NCBI RefSeq assembly: GCF_006384255.1
Contig: NZ_VCED01000007.1
Coordinates: forward strand, 1-64,000
DNA length: 64,000 bases
Direction: 5' to 3'
From: Haemophilus seminalis
GTDB taxonomy: Bacteria; Pseudomonadota; Gammaproteobacteria; Enterobacterales; Pasteurellaceae
Shown here: positions 22,254 to 34,029 of the stretch, one piece after another
Layout of the letters: each line of letters begins with the position of its first letter
Position numbering within the stretch: the stretch's first letter is position 1
Translations under genes and position numbers: made by a program
Notes under the pieces: generated by a model
Told to the model about the DNA's origin: nothing
Seen by the model: only the letters and a program-made list of their open reading frames with translations
The model's database searches: none

Positions 22254-23438
22254 ATGGAATTTTTACAAAACATCAAAAAAAATTACGATGAATGGACACG
22301 CATCACACCGCAAGGTTTGTTGTATGATCGTGCGCTATTTTGGTTATTTGTTATTTTGCTTTTAATTGGTTTAGTGGCAGTAACATCTGCATCTATTCCT
22401 TATAGCTCTCGTTTATTTAATGATCCTTTTTACTTTGCAAAACGCGATGCTATTTATGTGCTACTTTCTTTGCTAACTTGCTATATTTCATTGCAAATTT
22501 CTTCTTCTCAATGGGAAAAATGGCACGCTAAAATTTTCTTATTCTCAGTCATATTATTGTTGCTCATTCCCCTTATTGGAACATCGGTTAATGGAGCAAA
22601 ACGTTGGATTTCACTAGGTATCTTAAATTTCCAACCAGCAGAATTTGCAAAATTAGCTTTGACTTGTTTTTTAGCAAGCTATTTTACTCGTCGTTATGAT
22701 GAAGTGCGCTCACAACATCTTAGTATTTTTAAACCGCTTATTGTTATGCTCGTACTCGGTGGGTTTCTTTTATTGCAACCTGATTTAGGCAGTACAGTCG
22801 TGCTATTTATTATTATGTCTGGGATGCTTTTTATCGTAGGTGCGAAAATTTTACAGTTTGTAGGATTGATAGCATTAGGTGGAATCTTATTCGTTTGGCT
22901 TGTATTGACTGCCTCTTATCGTTTAAAACGATTTACTGGTTTTTTAGAACCCTTTAAAGATCCTTATGGTACAGGCTTCCAATTAACGAACTCTCTTATG
23001 GCATTTGGTCGTGGAGAAATAACGGGGGAAGGGTTAGGTAATTCAATTCAAAAACTAGATTATTTACCTGAAGCGCATACTGACTTTATCATGGCGATTA
23101 TTGGTGAAGAGTTTGGCTTTATAGGCATTTTAATTGTTGTTATTTTGCTCGGTTTACTTGTTTTTCGCGCCCTGAAGATTGGTAAAGAGTCTTTAATGTT
23201 AGAACAACGTTTTAGAGGATTTTTAGCGTTGGGTATTGGCTTTTGGATTTTCTTCCAAGGCTTTGTTAATTTAGGTATGGCTCTTGGCATGTTACCAACT
23301 AAAGGTTTAACTTTCCCTCTTGTCAGCTATGGTGGCTCTAGTATTATTATTATGTCAGCAACGATTGGTATTTTATTACGTATAGATCATGAAAATCGCC
23401 TACTCCGAGCTGGCCAAGCACGTTTGCGTGATGATTAG
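22254..23438 (+). CDS. ftsW: Septal peptidoglycan glycosyltransferase FtsW
   Basis: A 394-residue SEDS-family membrane protein with about ten helices that polymerises lipid II at the septum together with FtsI. Signatures are [12 protein letters not shown] near residue 115, [11 protein letters not shown] near 173, [18 protein letters not shown] near 270 and [17 protein letters not shown] near 345. The extreme C-terminal codons overlap an upstream extension of the murG frame, but murG itself starts 10 bp after the stop. Confidence 0.97.
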   Translation: MEFLQNIKKNYDEWTRITPQGLLYDRALFWLFVILLLIGLVAVTSASIPYSSRLFNDPFYFAKRDAIYVLLSLLTCYISLQISSSQWEKWHAKIFLFSVILLLLIPLIGTSVNGAKRWISLGILNFQPAEFAKLALTCFLASYFTRRYDEVRSQHLSIFKPLIVMLVLGGFLLLQPDLGSTVVLFIIMSGMLFIVGAKILQFVGLIALGGILFVWLVLTASYRLKRFTGFLEPFKDPYGTGFQLTNSLMAFGRGEITGEGLGNSIQKLDYLPEAHTDFIMAIIGEEFGFIGILIVVILLGLLVFRALKIGKESLMLEQRFRGFLALGIGFWIFFQGFVNLGMALGMLPTKGLTFPLVSYGGSSIIIMSATIGILLRIDHENRLLRAGQARLRDD

Positions 23439-23448
23439 AGACATAAAG

Positions 23449-24504
23449 ATGAAAAATAAAAAATTATTAGTAATGGCCGGTGGAACTGGCGGACATGTTT
23501 TTCCAGCAATAGCTGTCGCACAAACTTTACAGAAACAAGGATGGGATATTTGTTGGTTAGGTACAAAAGATAGGATGGAAGCCCAGCTTGTACCGAAGTA
23601 CGGTATTCCAATTTATTTTATTCAAATTTCAGGATTGCGTGGTAAAGGCTTAAAAGCCTTACTTACTGCACCTTTTGCTATTTTACGTGCAATCCTACAA
23701 GCAAAAAAAATTATTCAACATGAGAAACCTGATGCCGTGCTTGGTATGGGGGGGTATGTGTCAGGTCCTGGTGGTATTGCCGCGAAGCTTTGTGGTGTAC
23801 CAGTTATTTTGCATGAGCAAAATGCGATAGCGGGATTAACGAATAAGTGGTTAGCTAAAATTGCGAAGCGTGTATTGCAGGCTTTTCCAATGGCTTTTCC
23901 AAATGCAGAGGTTGTTGGGAATCCTGTTAGACAAGATTTATTTCAGATGTCCAATCCTGAAATTCGTTTTTCTGAACGTGGAGATAAATTACGTGTTTTA
24001 GTGCTAGGGGGAAGCCAAGGGGCGAGGGTATTGAATCATACGTTACCAAAAGTTTTCTCTAAACTCGAGAATAAATTAGATATTCGCCATCAAGTAGGGA
24101 AAGGTGCAGTAGATGAAGTGAAAGCGCTTTATGCAGAAAATGCTCATCGAGTTAAAATAACAGAGTTTATTGATGATATGGCAGAAGCTTATTCTTGGGC
24201 AGATGTGGTGATTTGTCGTTCAGGTGCATTAACGGTTTGCGAAATTGCTGCAGTTGGTGCAGCAGCTATTTTTGTACCTTTCCAACATAAAGATCGCCAG
24301 CAATATTTGAATGCTAAATATTTGGCTGATGTTGGTGCCGCAAAAATTGTGGAGCAAGTTGATTTAACGCCTGATATTTTGGTCAACTATTTAAAAAATT
24401 TCTCACGTGAAAATTTATTGCAAATGGCAATCAAAGCAAAAGAAATGGCAACACCATTATCAGCGCAACGAGTTGCAGATGTAATTATTGAAAATTCAAA
24501 GTAA
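23449..24504 (+). CDS. murG: Lipid II synthase MurG
   Basis: A 351-residue GT28 glycosyltransferase on the inner face of the membrane that adds GlcNAc to lipid I. It has the N-terminal [17 protein letters not shown] loop, the [11 protein letters not shown] loop near residue 103, [22 protein letters not shown] and the UDP-GlcNAc-binding [15 protein letters not shown] with [14 protein letters not shown] chose ATG 23449 and not the 20-codon longer frame inside ftsW, because [15 protein letters not shown] matches the family start. Confidence 0.97.
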   Translation: MKNKKLLVMAGGTGGHVFPAIAVAQTLQKQGWDICWLGTKDRMEAQLVPKYGIPIYFIQISGLRGKGLKALLTAPFAILRAILQAKKIIQHEKPDAVLGMGGYVSGPGGIAAKLCGVPVILHEQNAIAGLTNKWLAKIAKRVLQAFPMAFPNAEVVGNPVRQDLFQMSNPEIRFSERGDKLRVLVLGGSQGARVLNHTLPKVFSKLENKLDIRHQVGKGAVDEVKALYAENAHRVKITEFIDDMAEAYSWADVVICRSGALTVCEIAAVGAAAIFVPFQHKDRQQYLNAKYLADVGAAKIVEQVDLTPDILVNYLKNFSRENLLQMAIKAKEMATPLSAQRVADVIIENSK

Positions 24505-24572
24505 TAACAAAAACATTGTGAGTTTTTAACCGCACTTTAGTATTTTGCCAATAGGTCAAAAAGGAAATATAA

Positions 24573-26000
24573 ATGAAACATTCCCACGAAGAAATTAGAA
24601 AAATTATTCCTGAAATGCGCCGTGTACAACAAATCCATTTTATTGGTATTGGTGGTGCGGGAATGAGTGGTATCGCTGAGATTTTATTAAATGAGGGCTA
24701 TCAAATCTCTGGTTCAGATATTGCCGATAGCGTTGTTACTCAACGTTTAGTGCAGGCTGGGGCGCAAATTTATATTGGTCATGCCGCAGAGAATATAGAA
24801 GGCGCAAGCGTTGTTGTTGTGTCAAGTGCGATTCATGAAGATAATCCTGAGCTTATTGCTGCTAAGGAGAAACGTATCCCAGTTATTCAACGCGCACAAA
24901 TGCTAGCTGAAATTATGCGTTTTCGTCATGGTATTGCTGTTGCAGGAACACACGGGAAGACGACTACTACTGCTATGATTTCCATGATTTATACCCAGGC
25001 AAAACTTGATCCAACCTTTGTAAATGGAGGATTGGTAAAATCTGCGGGTAAAAATGCTCATCTTGGTGCGAGTCGCTATTTAATTGCGGAGGCGGATGAA
25101 AGTGATGCTTCATTTTTACATTTGCAACCTATGGTTTCAGTGGTGACTAATATGGAACCAGATCATATGGATACGTATGAAGGCGATTTTGAGAAAATGA
25201 AAGCCACCTATGTGAAGTTTCTACATAATTTACCATTCTATGGTTTAGCCGTGATGTGTGCAGATGATCCTGTATTAATGGAACTTGTGCCAAAAGTTGG
25301 TCGTCAAGTAATTACCTATGGATTCAGTGAGCATGCGGATTATCGCATTGAAGATTATGAACAGACTGGTTTCCAAGGGCATTATGTAGTGATTTGTCCA
25401 AATGGTGAACGTATCAATGTATTATTAAATGTGCCAGGTAAACATAATGCCTTAAATGCAACGGCAGCATTGGCAGTAGCGAAAGAAGAGGGTATTGATA
25501 ATGAAGCCATCTTAGAAGCATTAGCCGATTTCCAAGGGGCTGGTCGCCGATTCGATCAATTAGGTGAATTTATTCGCCCTAATGGAAAAGTACGTTTAGT
25601 AGATGATTATGGCCATCACCCAACAGAAGTTGGTGTAACCATTAAAGCTGCACGAGAAGGATGGGGCGATAAACGAATTGTGATGATTTTCCAACCTCAT
25701 CGTTATTCTCGTACTCGAGATTTATTTGATGATTTCGTTCAGGTACTTTCTCAAGTTGATGCGTTAATTATGCTTGATGTTTATGCAGCAGGAGAAGCCG
25801 CAATTGTCGGTGCGGATAGTAAATCACTTTGCCGTTCTATTCGTAATTTGGGAAAAGTTGATCCAATTTTAGTTTCTGATACATCACAATTAGGCGATGT
25901 GCTTGATCAAATTATTCAAGACGGTGATTTAATTCTAGCGCAAGGTGCGGGAAGTGTGAGTAAAATTTCTCGTGGTTTGGCTGAATCTTGGAAAAATTAA
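24573..26000 (+). CDS. murC: UDP-MurNAc:L-Ala ligase MurC
   Basis: A 475-residue cytoplasmic ligase for the first amino acid of the stem peptide. It shows [18 protein letters not shown] (about 20-37), the P-loop [12 protein letters not shown] (about 124), [22 protein letters not shown] and [11 protein letters not shown] (about 345). Preceded by AAGGAAAT. It follows murG by 68 bp, which include a single uptake 9-mer. Confidence 0.98.
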   Translation: MKHSHEEIRKIIPEMRRVQQIHFIGIGGAGMSGIAEILLNEGYQISGSDIADSVVTQRLVQAGAQIYIGHAAENIEGASVVVVSSAIHEDNPELIAAKEKRIPVIQRAQMLAEIMRFRHGIAVAGTHGKTTTTAMISMIYTQAKLDPTFVNGGLVKSAGKNAHLGASRYLIAEADESDASFLHLQPMVSVVTNMEPDHMDTYEGDFEKMKATYVKFLHNLPFYGLAVMCADDPVLMELVPKVGRQVITYGFSEHADYRIEDYEQTGFQGHYVVICPNGERINVLLNVPGKHNALNATAALAVAKEEGIDNEAILEALADFQGAGRRFDQLGEFIRPNGKVRLVDDYGHHPTEVGVTIKAAREGWGDKRIVMIFQPHRYSRTRDLFDDFVQVLSQVDALIMLDVYAAGEAAIVGADSKSLCRSIRNLGKVDPILVSDTSQLGDVLDQIIQDGDLILAQGAGSVSKISRGLAESWKN

Positions 26001-26119
26001 TATAGGCTCTTGGTTATTTATAATCATCCTCTGTTGAGGAACAGCTATATTTCCCATGAAATAGAATAGAAAGAAATCTAGGATATATTTTCCCTAGGTA
26101 ATGACGAACAGGATAAAAA

Positions 26120-27040
26120 ATGAACTTAAAAAAAGAAAAAATTGCTGTATTACTAGGCGGTACATCTGCTGAGCGTGAAGTGTCTCTTCAATCGGGGAAA
26201 GCCGTATTAGAGGCTTTGTTGAATCAGGGGTATAACGCTCATCCAGTAGATCCTAAAGAATACCCTGTTGCAAATCTTAAAAATGATGGTTTTGATCGAG
26301 TATTTAATATCTTACACGGTCGTGGTGGTGAAGATGGCACAATGCAAGGTTTATTAGAGCAAATTGGTTTGCCTTATACTGGTTGTGGCGTGATGGCTTC
26401 TGCGTTGACGATGGATAAAATGCGTACAAAAATGCTATGGAAGGCGTTTGGTTTACCTGTCGCTGAAATGGAAGTGGTTACACGTGAAACTTTTAATAAT
26501 CTTAATTCTGAAGAGGTTGTGGCAAGATTGGGCTTACCATTAATGGTAAAACCGTCTTTAGAAGGATCTAGTGTGGGATTAACAAAAGTGAAAACCGTAG
26601 AAGCCCTAAAAAGTGCGGTAGAATTTGCCCTTAAATTTGATAATACAATTTTAATTGAAGAGTGGCTTGCTGGAGATGAGTTAACTGTACCTGTATTAGA
26701 TGGAAAGGTTTTACCTGCTATTCGTATTGTACCTGAAGGTGAGTTTTATGATTATCAGGCAAAATACATTTCAGATAATACACAATATTTTTGTCCTGCA
26801 GGCTTAACGCCTGAACGTGAACAAGAATTAGCGCTATTAGTGAAACGTGCTTATGATGCAGTAGGTTGTCGTGGTTGGAGCCGTATTGATGTCATGTGTG
26901 ATTCAAAAGGCAATTTCCGTTTAGTGGAAGTGAATACAAACCCTGGTATGACTAGTCATAGTTTATTTCCTAAATCAGCTGCGACAGTCGGAATTTCTTT
27001 TGAGCAACTTGTCGTGAAAATTTTGGAGTTAAGTGCATAA
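26120..27040 (+). CDS. ddlB: D-alanine:D-alanine ligase DdlB
   Basis: A 306-residue ATP-grasp enzyme making D-Ala-D-Ala for MurF. Motifs are [17 protein letters not shown] (about 10), [15 protein letters not shown] (about 63), [13 protein letters not shown] (about 144) and [16 protein letters not shown] near the C-terminus. The 119-bp gap after murC holds small inverted repeats (CTAGG and CCTAG around 26078-26098) but no obvious terminator. It almost abuts ftsQ. Confidence 0.97.
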   Translation: MNLKKEKIAVLLGGTSAEREVSLQSGKAVLEALLNQGYNAHPVDPKEYPVANLKNDGFDRVFNILHGRGGEDGTMQGLLEQIGLPYTGCGVMASALTMDKMRTKMLWKAFGLPVAEMEVVTRETFNNLNSEEVVARLGLPLMVKPSLEGSSVGLTKVKTVEALKSAVEFALKFDNTILIEEWLAGDELTVPVLDGKVLPAIRIVPEGEFYDYQAKYISDNTQYFCPAGLTPEREQELALLVKRAYDAVGCRGWSRIDVMCDSKGNFRLVEVNTNPGMTSHSLFPKSAATVGISFEQLVVKILELSA

Positions 27041-27041
27041 T

Positions 27042-27806
27042 ATGAACATTCTGAAAGGGAATACACCACAGAATATTCGTTTTGGCGAAAAAAAGTCCAA
27101 GTATTATTTTCACATCCGGGCTTTCTTTGCTTTGTTAGGCGCTTTGCTTGTGTTTAGCGTATATATTAATTGGCAAACACTTTTAGAAAAAATGGATGAC
27201 AAACCCATGGGAGCATTTGCACTTATGGGGCAGAAAACATTTACGACGGATGCAGATATAAAAGAAAGCCTATTAAAAATGGGATCGTTAAAAGGCTTCT
27301 GGGGACAGGATGTTGAGCCTATTCAGGCTCAAATAGAAGCTTTGCCTTGGGTTAAGAATGCAATTGTTCGGAAAATATGGCCAAATCGTTTAAGCATTTG
27401 GGTAACTGAATATCAGCCTGTAGCATTTTGGAATCATAACCAGTTAGTCACACAAGATGGTGTTGTATTTCAGCTTCCTTTTGAAAGGTTGAATAAGCAA
27501 ACGTTACCTTATTTAGGAGGGCCAGATTATCAAAGCTTAAAAGTTTTGGAGGCATGGAGTCAAATTTATGCTGATTTTAAGACCAAGAATTTAATGGCAA
27601 AAGGCATGACAATTGATGAGCGTGGTGCATGGCAGGTTACGCTTGATAATGATATTGTGTTAAGATTAGGCAGAGGTGAGTGGAAATCGAAACTGGAGCG
27701 CTTTGTAACGATTTATCCACAAATTGATGTACCAGAAAATAAAAAAATAGATTATGTAGATTTACGATATACGGCAGGTGCTGCTGTAGGTATGGCAGAT
27801 AAATAA
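27042..27806 (+). CDS. ftsQ: Cell division protein FtsQ
   Basis: A 254-residue bitopic membrane protein: cytoplasmic N-terminus, one helix around residues 26-45 (FFALLGALLVFSVYI), then a periplasmic POTRA domain and beta domain (VEPIQAQIEALPWVKNAIVR; YVDLRYTAGAAVG). It recruits FtsLB and links to the FtsWI synthase. I start at ATG 27042, one base after the ddlB stop; GTG 27033 would add three residues within ddlB. Confidence 0.95.
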   Translation: MNILKGNTPQNIRFGEKKSKYYFHIRAFFALLGALLVFSVYINWQTLLEKMDDKPMGAFALMGQKTFTTDADIKESLLKMGSLKGFWGQDVEPIQAQIEALPWVKNAIVRKIWPNRLSIWVTEYQPVAFWNHNQLVTQDGVVFQLPFERLNKQTLPYLGGPDYQSLKVLEAWSQIYADFKTKNLMAKGMTIDERGAWQVTLDNDIVLRLGRGEWKSKLERFVTIYPQIDVPENKKIDYVDLRYTAGAAVGMADK

Positions 27807-27823
27807 AATAACTAGGTGCAAAA

Positions 27824-29101
27824 ATGGTTAAAGGTGTGGAAGCAAAAACGATTGTAGGATTAGAAGTTGGCACGTCAAAAGTTGTCGCAGTTGTTGGGGA
27901 AGTTTTCCCTGATGGTGTGGTAAATGTTCTTGGGATGGGAAGTTGCCCATCAAAAGGTATTGATCGTGGCAGTATTACTGATCTTGATGCTGTCGTCAAT
28001 TCTATTCAACGTGCGATTGAAGGCGCTGAATCCATGGCAGACTGCCAAATTATGAGTGTGACTTTAGCAATTACAGGTGAGCATATTCAAAGCTTAAATG
28101 AAAGCGGCTTTGTCCCTATTTCTGATCGCGAAGTAACACAAGATGAAATTGATGCGGCACTTCACACTGCAAGTTCGATTAAATTGCCAGAAGGATTATC
28201 TTTATTACATATTATTCCACAAGAATATGCAGTAGATCGTCAATTTAATATCAAGAATCCTCTTGGTTTACAAGGTGTTCGATTAAAAGCTCAAGTGCAC
28301 TTAATTGCTTGCCATCAAGATTGGCAAAATAACTTAAAAAAAGCTGTTGAACGTTGTGGTTTACAGGTTGATAAAGTTGTATTTTCTGGTTTTGCTGCTA
28401 CCCATTCAGTATTAACTGAAGATGAAAAAGATTTAGGGGTATGCTTAATTGACTTTGGCGCAGGCACAATGAATGTGATGGTTTATACTAATGGTGCTTT
28501 GCGTTTTAGTAAGGTAATTCCTTACGCTGGGAATATTGTGACAAATGATATTGCACACGCTTGTACTATTTCACGTGCAGAAGCTGAGCGTGTTAAAGTT
28601 AATTATGCAAGTGCATTTTATCCAGCACGTTTACATGGCGATAAAAAAATTGAAGTGGCAAGTATTGGTGGTCGAGCACCTCGTTCTTTAACTAAAAGTG
28701 ATTTATCCTTAATTACATCTGCGCGTTATACTGAACTTTTAGGTGTAGTAAAAGATGAATTAGATAAATTAAAGAAAGAATTAGAAGCAAAACATATTAA
28801 ATTTGAATTAATTGCAGGTGTTGTGATTACTGGTGGTGGCGCACAAATTGAAGATTTAAAAGAATGTGCTTCAGATGTATTTAATTGCCAAGTACGTATT
28901 GGTAGCCCGTTAAATATTACTGGTTTAACGGATTATGTGAGTCGTCCACAATATTCTACAGTAGTAGGCTTATTACAATATAATCAAAGCAATAGTGATG
29001 ATGATTTAATTTCGGGTAGTGATGATTCAGAGAGTGGTGTTTGGCAGCCAATTTGGCAAGGAATTAAAAAAATTGTCAATAAAGTGCGGTCAGAATTTTG
29101 A
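27824..29101 (+). CDS. ftsA: Cell division protein FtsA
   Basis: A 425-residue actin-like ATPase that tethers FtsZ to the inner membrane. The phosphate-1 region is [17 protein letters not shown] (about 10), the 1C domain follows (about 85-160), then [16 protein letters not shown] (phosphate 2), [14 protein letters not shown] (adenosine) and the C-terminal amphipathic helix [13 protein letters not shown] that binds membrane. It starts 17 bp after ftsQ and ends 83 bp before ftsZ. An uptake 9-mer lies in its last codons. Confidence 0.98.
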   Translation: MVKGVEAKTIVGLEVGTSKVVAVVGEVFPDGVVNVLGMGSCPSKGIDRGSITDLDAVVNSIQRAIEGAESMADCQIMSVTLAITGEHIQSLNESGFVPISDREVTQDEIDAALHTASSIKLPEGLSLLHIIPQEYAVDRQFNIKNPLGLQGVRLKAQVHLIACHQDWQNNLKKAVERCGLQVDKVVFSGFAATHSVLTEDEKDLGVCLIDFGAGTMNVMVYTNGALRFSKVIPYAGNIVTNDIAHACTISRAEAERVKVNYASAFYPARLHGDKKIEVASIGGRAPRSLTKSDLSLITSARYTELLGVVKDELDKLKKELEAKHIKFELIAGVVITGGGAQIEDLKECASDVFNCQVRIGSPLNITGLTDYVSRPQYSTVVGLLQYNQSNSDDDLISGSDDSESGVWQPIWQGIKKIVNKVRSEF

Positions 29102-29184
29102 TTATTTTGATTTTTCATCTACAATAAAGAGAATTTAGGTTTTATATATTGGGTCAGTTTGTCTGATCATAACGGAGAACATCA

Positions 29185-30444
29185 ATGCTATACCCTGAGT
29201 ACCCTGAGTACGACAATTTTAACGAGTCCGGCGCACTGATTAAAGTCGTAGGTGTGGGAGGCGGTGGCGGTAATGCCGTCAACCATATGGTTATGAATAT
29301 GGTGAAACAAGAAATGGGTGGTACCTACTTAGGGGAAAGCACATTAACATCGGAAGAGCATGGCCGCATTATTTTCTATGCAGTAAATACTGATGCACAA
29401 GCTCTACGTAAAAGCCATGTTCAACAAACTGTACAAATTGGTGGAGAGACGACTAAAGGTTTAGGTGCAGGGGCAAATCCAAATATTGGCCGTAAAGCAG
29501 CGGAAGATGATCAAGAAGAAATCCGTAAAATGCTTGAAGGTGCAGATATGGTCTTTATTGCAGCTGGTATGGGTGGCGGTACAGGTACGGGGGCTGCGCC
29601 TGTTGTAGCGAGAATTGCAAAAGAATTAGGTATTTTGACCGTAGCGGTTGTTACTAAGCCGTTTGCTTTTGAAGGCAAAAAACGTATGCAATTTGCTGAA
29701 TTGGGTATTAAAGATTTAGCGCAATATGTTGATTCAATGATTATTATCCCAAATCAACAAATTCAAAAAGTTCTCCCTAAAAACGCTAAATTAATTGATG
29801 CATTTGCTGCAGCAAACGATGTATTACGTAATTCTGTAATGGGTATTTCAGATATGATTACCTCACCAGGTTTAATCAACGTAGATTTTGCTGATGTAAG
29901 AACTGTTATGTCAGAAATGGGACAAGCAATGATTGGCTTTGGTTCTGCTGTTGGTTCTGCGGGTGAAGGGCGTGCTGAAGAAGCCGCTCGTATTGCCGTA
30001 CGTAATGATTTATTAGAGAAAATCGATCTTTCAAATGCAAAAGGTATTTTGGTGAATATCACTGCGGGTATGGATCTTTCTTTCGAAGAATTTAATATTG
30101 TCGGTGAAACGGTGGGTAGTTTTGCTTCTGAAGATGCTACTGTCGTGATTGGTACCAGCTTAGTGCCTGAAATGACGGACGAAATCCGAGTGACTATTGT
30201 TGCAACAGGATTGGGAGATATCTCAGTTAATGAGCCAATTCAAGTTGTTCGCCCCGTACGCCAGCCACAAGATGTAAGTATTGTGCCAGATATTCGTCGT
30301 CCGGAACCGGTTGAAGAAACTAAAACAGTAGAAGAGGAATATCATCGTCCGCTTGATAAACCTATTACAGATCGTTTAGATATGTTTAAAAACAATGCTT
30401 TCTTTAACCCTGCAGCACAACGTGATGAAAATTCATCAAATTGA
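29185..30444 (+). CDS. ftsZ: Cell division protein FtsZ
   Basis: A 419-residue tubulin-like GTPase forming the Z ring. It has [13 protein letters not shown] (about 25), the signature [10 protein letters not shown] (about 130) and [10 protein letters not shown]. Between the N-terminal motif and VNTDAQAL there is an insertion of about 20 residues relative to E. coli, around [12 protein letters not shown]. The N-terminus MLYPEYPEY comes from a 9-bp duplication. The C-terminus ends [16 protein letters not shown] and lacks a recognisable DIPxFLR peptide, which in E. coli binds FtsA and ZipA. GGAGAAC lies just upstream of the ATG. Confidence 0.98.
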   Translation: MLYPEYPEYDNFNESGALIKVVGVGGGGGNAVNHMVMNMVKQEMGGTYLGESTLTSEEHGRIIFYAVNTDAQALRKSHVQQTVQIGGETTKGLGAGANPNIGRKAAEDDQEEIRKMLEGADMVFIAAGMGGGTGTGAAPVVARIAKELGILTVAVVTKPFAFEGKKRMQFAELGIKDLAQYVDSMIIIPNQQIQKVLPKNAKLIDAFAAANDVLRNSVMGISDMITSPGLINVDFADVRTVMSEMGQAMIGFGSAVGSAGEGRAEEAARIAVRNDLLEKIDLSNAKGILVNITAGMDLSFEEFNIVGETVGSFASEDATVVIGTSLVPEMTDEIRVTIVATGLGDISVNEPIQVVRPVRQPQDVSIVPDIRRPEPVEETKTVEEEYHRPLDKPITDRLDMFKNNAFFNPAAQRDENSSN

Positions 30445-30476
30445 TGTAGTATTGCCTGAAATTAAGGGTAAATAAT

Positions 30477-31394
30477 ATGATTAAACAAAGAACATTAAAA
30501 CAAAGCATTAAGGTCACTGGTGTAGGCTTGCATAGTGGCAAAAAGGTAACATTAACTTTACGTCCTGCAATGCCAAATACAGGGGTTGTATATTACCGTA
30601 CAGATTTAAATCCAGCTGTGGCATTTCCTGCTGATCCTAATTCTGTGCGTGATACTATGCTTTGTACTGCCTTAATAAATGAGCAAGGTGTGCGTATTTC
30701 AACAGTTGAGCATTTAAATGCTGCACTAGCAGGCCTTGGTATTGATAATATTATTATTGAAGTCGATGCTCCAGAAATTCCTATTATGGATGGTAGTGCA
30801 AGCCCATTTATTTATTTGTTACTGGATGCGGGTATTGAAGAACAAAACGCAGCGAAGAAATTTATTCGTATTAAAGAATATGTACGTGTAGAAGACGGTG
30901 ATAAGTGGGCTGAGTTTAAGCCTTATAATGGTTTCCGCTTAAATTTCACTATTGATTTTGATCATCCTGCGATTGGTAAAAACGTGCGTAATTATGACAT
31001 GGAATTTTCGGCTCAAGCATTTGTTCATCAAATAAGCCGAGCAAGAACCTTTGGTTTTATGAAAGATATTGAATATCTTCAATCTCAAGGTTTGGCATTA
31101 GGCGGTAGCCTTGATAATGCTATCGTGTTAGATGATTATCGTATTCTTAACGAGGATGGATTACGTTTCAAAGATGAATTAGTACGCCATAAAATGTTAG
31201 ATGCGATCGGCGATCTTTACATGGCAGGCTATAATATCATTGGTGATTTCAAAGCTTATAAATCAGGACATGGTTTGAATAATAAATTGCTTCGCGCCGT
31301 TTTAGCTAATCAAGAAGCATGGGAATTTGTCACCTTTGAAGATAAAGCTCAAGTACCGCAAGGGTATGTAGCGCCTGTTCAAGTATTGATTTAA
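30477..31394 (+). CDS. lpxC: UDP-3-O-acyl-GlcNAc deacetylase LpxC
   Basis: A 305-residue zinc enzyme that commits UDP-3-O-acyl-GlcNAc to lipid A. It begins [20 protein letters not shown], has [17 protein letters not shown] (zinc His near 79) and [13 protein letters not shown] (His and Asp near 238-242). It is the last gene of the dcw-lpxC run, as in E. coli, 32 bp after ftsZ, and is followed by a clear terminator. Confidence 0.98.
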   Translation: MIKQRTLKQSIKVTGVGLHSGKKVTLTLRPAMPNTGVVYYRTDLNPAVAFPADPNSVRDTMLCTALINEQGVRISTVEHLNAALAGLGIDNIIIEVDAPEIPIMDGSASPFIYLLLDAGIEEQNAAKKFIRIKEYVRVEDGDKWAEFKPYNGFRLNFTIDFDHPAIGKNVRNYDMEFSAQAFVHQISRARTFGFMKDIEYLQSQGLALGGSLDNAIVLDDYRILNEDGLRFKDELVRHKMLDAIGDLYMAGYNIIGDFKAYKSGHGLNNKLLRAVLANQEAWEFVTFEDKAQVPQGYVAPVQVLI

Positions 31395-31407
31395 TTCTTT
31401 TTTTGTT

Positions 31408-31447
31408 GAAAAAGCTATATTTCTGATAAGAAGTATAGCTTTTTTAT
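31408..31447 (+). terminator. lpxC terminator
   Basis: AAAAAGCTATA and TATAGCTTTTT pair in an 11-bp stem, ending in a T-run, about 14 bases after the lpxC stop. Confidence 0.88.
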
Positions 31448-31516
31448 TTAGTACGTATTTTAATTGTAAAGCGCAAAAGCGCGGTTAATTTCGGGAAGAT
31501 TTTATAGGAAAACATT

Positions 31517-32674
31517 ATGGCATTAGAATTATCAGAAATTCGGCAACAAATTACACAAATTGATCGTAGTTTGTTGAAGTTGCTGTCAGAACGTCATCGC
31601 TTAGCTTTTGATGTTGTAAGAAGCAAAGAAGTCACTCAAAAGGCTTTACGAGATGTTGAGCGTGAACAAGCGCTTTTGCAAGAATTGATTCAATTTGCTG
31701 AAAATGAGAACTATCAACTTGAGGCTCAATATATCACATCAATTTTTCAAAAAATCATTGAAGATTCAGTATTAACGCAGCAAGTTTACCTACAAAATAA
31801 ATTAAATGAACAGCGTAGCCAAAATTTACATATTGCATTTTTAGGGAAACGTGGATCTTATTCTAATCTTGCGGCAAGGAATTATGCGGCACGTTACCAA
31901 AAACAATTTATTGAATTAGGCTGTCAATCTTTTGAGCAAGTATTTGAAAAAGTACAAAATGGTGAGGCTGATTTTGGTATCCTTCCTTTAGAAAATACTA
32001 CTTCGGGTGCGATTAATGAAGTTTATGATTTACTTCAACATACAGAGCTTTCATTGGTGGGAGAGTTGGCTTATCCAATTAAACATTGCGTATTAGTCAA
32101 TGATATGACAGATTTAAGCCAAATTGATACCTTATATAGCCATCCTCAAGTTATTCAACAATGTAGCCAATTTATTCATAGTCTTGAACGTGTTCATATT
32201 GAATATTGCGAAAGTAGTTCCCATGCTATGCAATTAGTTTCAAGTTTGAATAAACCTAATATCGCGGCATTGGGTAATGAAGACGGTGGAAAATTATATG
32301 GTTTGAATGTTCTGAAAACGAATATTGCTAATCAAGAAAATAATATTACACGTTTTATTGTGGTTGCTAAAACACCTCGAGAGGTTTCTTCTCAGATCCC
32401 AACAAAAACCTTATTGTTGATGACGACTTCACAACAGGTGGGATCATTAGTCGATGCCTTATTGGTATTTAAAAAACACCACATTAATATGACAAAATTA
32501 GAATCTCGTCCAATCTATGGTAAACCATGGGAAGAAATGTTCTATTTAGAAATTGAGGCGAATATTCATCATCCCGATACGCAACAAGCCTTAGAAGAGC
32601 TGAAAAATTATAGTAATTATTTAAAGATTTTAGGGTGCTATCCGAGCGAAATTGTTAAGCCTGTGAACATATAA
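31517..32674 (+). CDS. pheA: Bifunctional chorismate mutase / prephenate dehydratase
   Basis: A 385-residue P-protein for phenylalanine synthesis. Residues 1-90 are an AroQ chorismate mutase ([20 protein letters not shown]). Residues about 105-285 are the dehydratase, with [31 protein letters not shown] and the TRF motif in NITRFIVV. Residues about 298-385 are the ACT domain with [13 protein letters not shown]. Unlike E. coli, the 122-bp leader shows no Phe-rich pheL attenuator. An imperfect inverted uptake pair follows. Confidence 0.97.
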   Translation: MALELSEIRQQITQIDRSLLKLLSERHRLAFDVVRSKEVTQKALRDVEREQALLQELIQFAENENYQLEAQYITSIFQKIIEDSVLTQQVYLQNKLNEQRSQNLHIAFLGKRGSYSNLAARNYAARYQKQFIELGCQSFEQVFEKVQNGEADFGILPLENTTSGAINEVYDLLQHTELSLVGELAYPIKHCVLVNDMTDLSQIDTLYSHPQVIQQCSQFIHSLERVHIEYCESSSHAMQLVSSLNKPNIAALGNEDGGKLYGLNVLKTNIANQENNITRFIVVAKTPREVSSQIPTKTLLLMTTSQQVGSLVDALLVFKKHHINMTKLESRPIYGKPWEEMFYLEIEANIHHPDTQQALEELKNYSNYLKILGCYPSEIVKPVNI

Positions 32675-32678
32675 GAAA

Positions 32679-32716
32679 AAGTGCGGTAATAAAATGCTAT
32701 TTTTATTACCGTACTT
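32679..32716 (+). terminator. Inverted uptake-sequence terminator after pheA
   Basis: AAGTGCGGTAATAAAA and TTTTATTACCGTACTT form a 16-bp stem with one mismatch, because the second arm has drifted to ACCGTACTT. It lies 4 bases after the pheA stop and converges on the ompP2 terminator. Confidence 0.8.
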
Positions 32717-32750
32717 CGTTATGACTAGATTTTGTTTACATGTAATAAGT

Positions 32751-32780
32751 AAAAAGGCGAATCATTTGATTCGCCTTTTA
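32751..32780 (-). terminator. ompP2 terminator
   Basis: AAAAGGCGAATCA and TGATTCGCCTTTT form a stem of about 13 bp with a T-run on both strands, 24 bases beyond the ompP2 stop on the minus strand. Confidence 0.88.
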
Positions 32781-32803
32781 TACAGTAGTCTTTAATCAAC
32801 TAA

Positions 32804-33886
32804 TTAGAAGTATACACGGATACCTACGCCAATAGCTTTATCTTTAACTTTGCTATCGTCTACGTATTTACCATCTTCGTCATAAGATTTAGTAACTTGA
32901 TATTTACCTTCTAAGTAGGTTACTACTTGTTTATGAAGTTTATAGTCAATACCTAGTAAGAAACCGTGTTGTTTATCTTTAGAACTATCCGTGCCTTTAA
33001 TTTGTTCATATTTATAGTTACCATATACTTTACTTAAGTCAGTAATTTGATATTGGAAACCTGGTGATACAAAGAAACGAGTTTCTTTTTTATCGGTATC
33101 TTTAAATTTGGTTTTTGCGTAACCACCATCCACAGAAAGAGTTACACCATTGAACTCATAACCTAAGCTAGCAACAACGCCATCTCTATGTTCTTTAGTT
33201 TCTGTATTGCCAGTTTTGTAATTTGTTCTACCAAACGCAGTTTTAGCAATTATGCCATCTTTTTCATATAAAGCACCAAATTGGTTTGAGTTTTGAACAG
33301 AACCTTCAAGTACTTCATTATTATCTTTGCGTTGTTCTGCAAATTGGTAACCAACCCCTAATTGTAAACCTTCAATACCATAGTAGTCGTAACGAACAAC
33401 AGATTTTCCTTCTTTTGATACGTAATCACCTTGTTCAATTAGACCGTATGTTTTGTCTTCTGCTGTCACTACGTCATCAACAATAGTTACTTGACGACCA
33501 AAAGTTACTTGACCAAATTCTTTGTGGCCTAAACCAACATAAGCACGTTTCGTAGTTAAATTACCAAAACCATCGTTGTCTTTCTTTTTAAGACCTTTTT
33601 CATCACCATCAAAACGTACTTCAGTACGTGCTAATGCGTAATAGCCATCACCTAAATCATGACGTGCTTTAATTTCAAAACGAGAACCATCATTTTTCAA
33701 TCCTGAATGAGTATGACGTTTTAAGTTCCCTGATTTATTAATACCATCTTGGTTAGATTTTTCTAAGTTGATACGTAAAGAACCGTTTAATTCAACTTTA
33801 GTACCTTCATTATTATAGATTACTGTCGCGTTCGCCGCTGAAGCTGCAAATGCACCAATGATTAATGCTGCAAGTGTTTTTTTCAT
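32804..33886 (-). CDS. ompP2: Outer membrane porin P2
   Basis: A 360-residue trimeric general porin, the major outer-membrane protein of H. influenzae. A 20-residue signal peptide (MKKTLAALIIGAFAASAANA) precedes TVIYNNEGTKVELNGSLRI. Alternating beta strands and charged loops follow, and the chain ends in the outer-membrane signature GIRVYF with terminal Phe. Surface loops are hypervariable between strains. The Lys-rich loops here (for example near residue 90, KGLKKKDNDGFGN) are typical. Transcribed from its own promoter at 33972-34000. Confidence 0.96.
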   Translation of the reverse strand: MKKTLAALIIGAFAASAANATVIYNNEGTKVELNGSLRINLEKSNQDGINKSGNLKRHTHSGLKNDGSRFEIKARHDLGDGYYALARTEVRFDGDEKGLKKKDNDGFGNLTTKRAYVGLGHKEFGQVTFGRQVTIVDDVVTAEDKTYGLIEQGDYVSKEGKSVVRYDYYGIEGLQLGVGYQFAEQRKDNNEVLEGSVQNSNQFGALYEKDGIIAKTAFGRTNYKTGNTETKEHRDGVVASLGYEFNGVTLSVDGGYAKTKFKDTDKKETRFFVSPGFQYQITDLSKVYGNYKYEQIKGTDSSKDKQHGFLLGIDYKLHKQVVTYLEGKYQVTKSYDEDGKYVDDSKVKDKAIGVGIRVYF

Positions 33887-33971
33887 AATTTGTATTCCTT
33901 ATGGTTGTTTTACTATCTATGATTGAACTTTTTCCTTATATGGCAGTCCAACCGCCTAAATAGATGCGCAA

Positions 33972-34000
33972 ATCATTGCAAATTCCTTTTTTTGTGTCAA
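33972..34000 (-). promoter_or_regulatory. ompP2 promoter
   Basis: On the minus strand TTGACA (34000-33995) and AATGAT (33977-33972) are separated by 17 bp, giving a start near 33965 and a leader of about 80 bases. TAAGGA lies just upstream of the ATG. Confidence 0.65.
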
Positions 34001-34029
34001 TCACTTCTATAGGCTTAATTTCCAAAAAT

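Noticed and set aside
29203-29224. 9-bp duplication CCCTGAGTA at the 5' end of ftsZ as a phase-variable repeat
   Set aside because: Only two copies, unit length divisible by three, so loss or gain would not shift the frame; I believe the PEYPEY start is usual in Haemophilus FtsZ.
31395-31516. A phenylalanine attenuator (pheL) before pheA
   Set aside because: I looked for a short Phe-rich ORF and competing hairpins and found only the lpxC terminator and an AGCGC palindrome.
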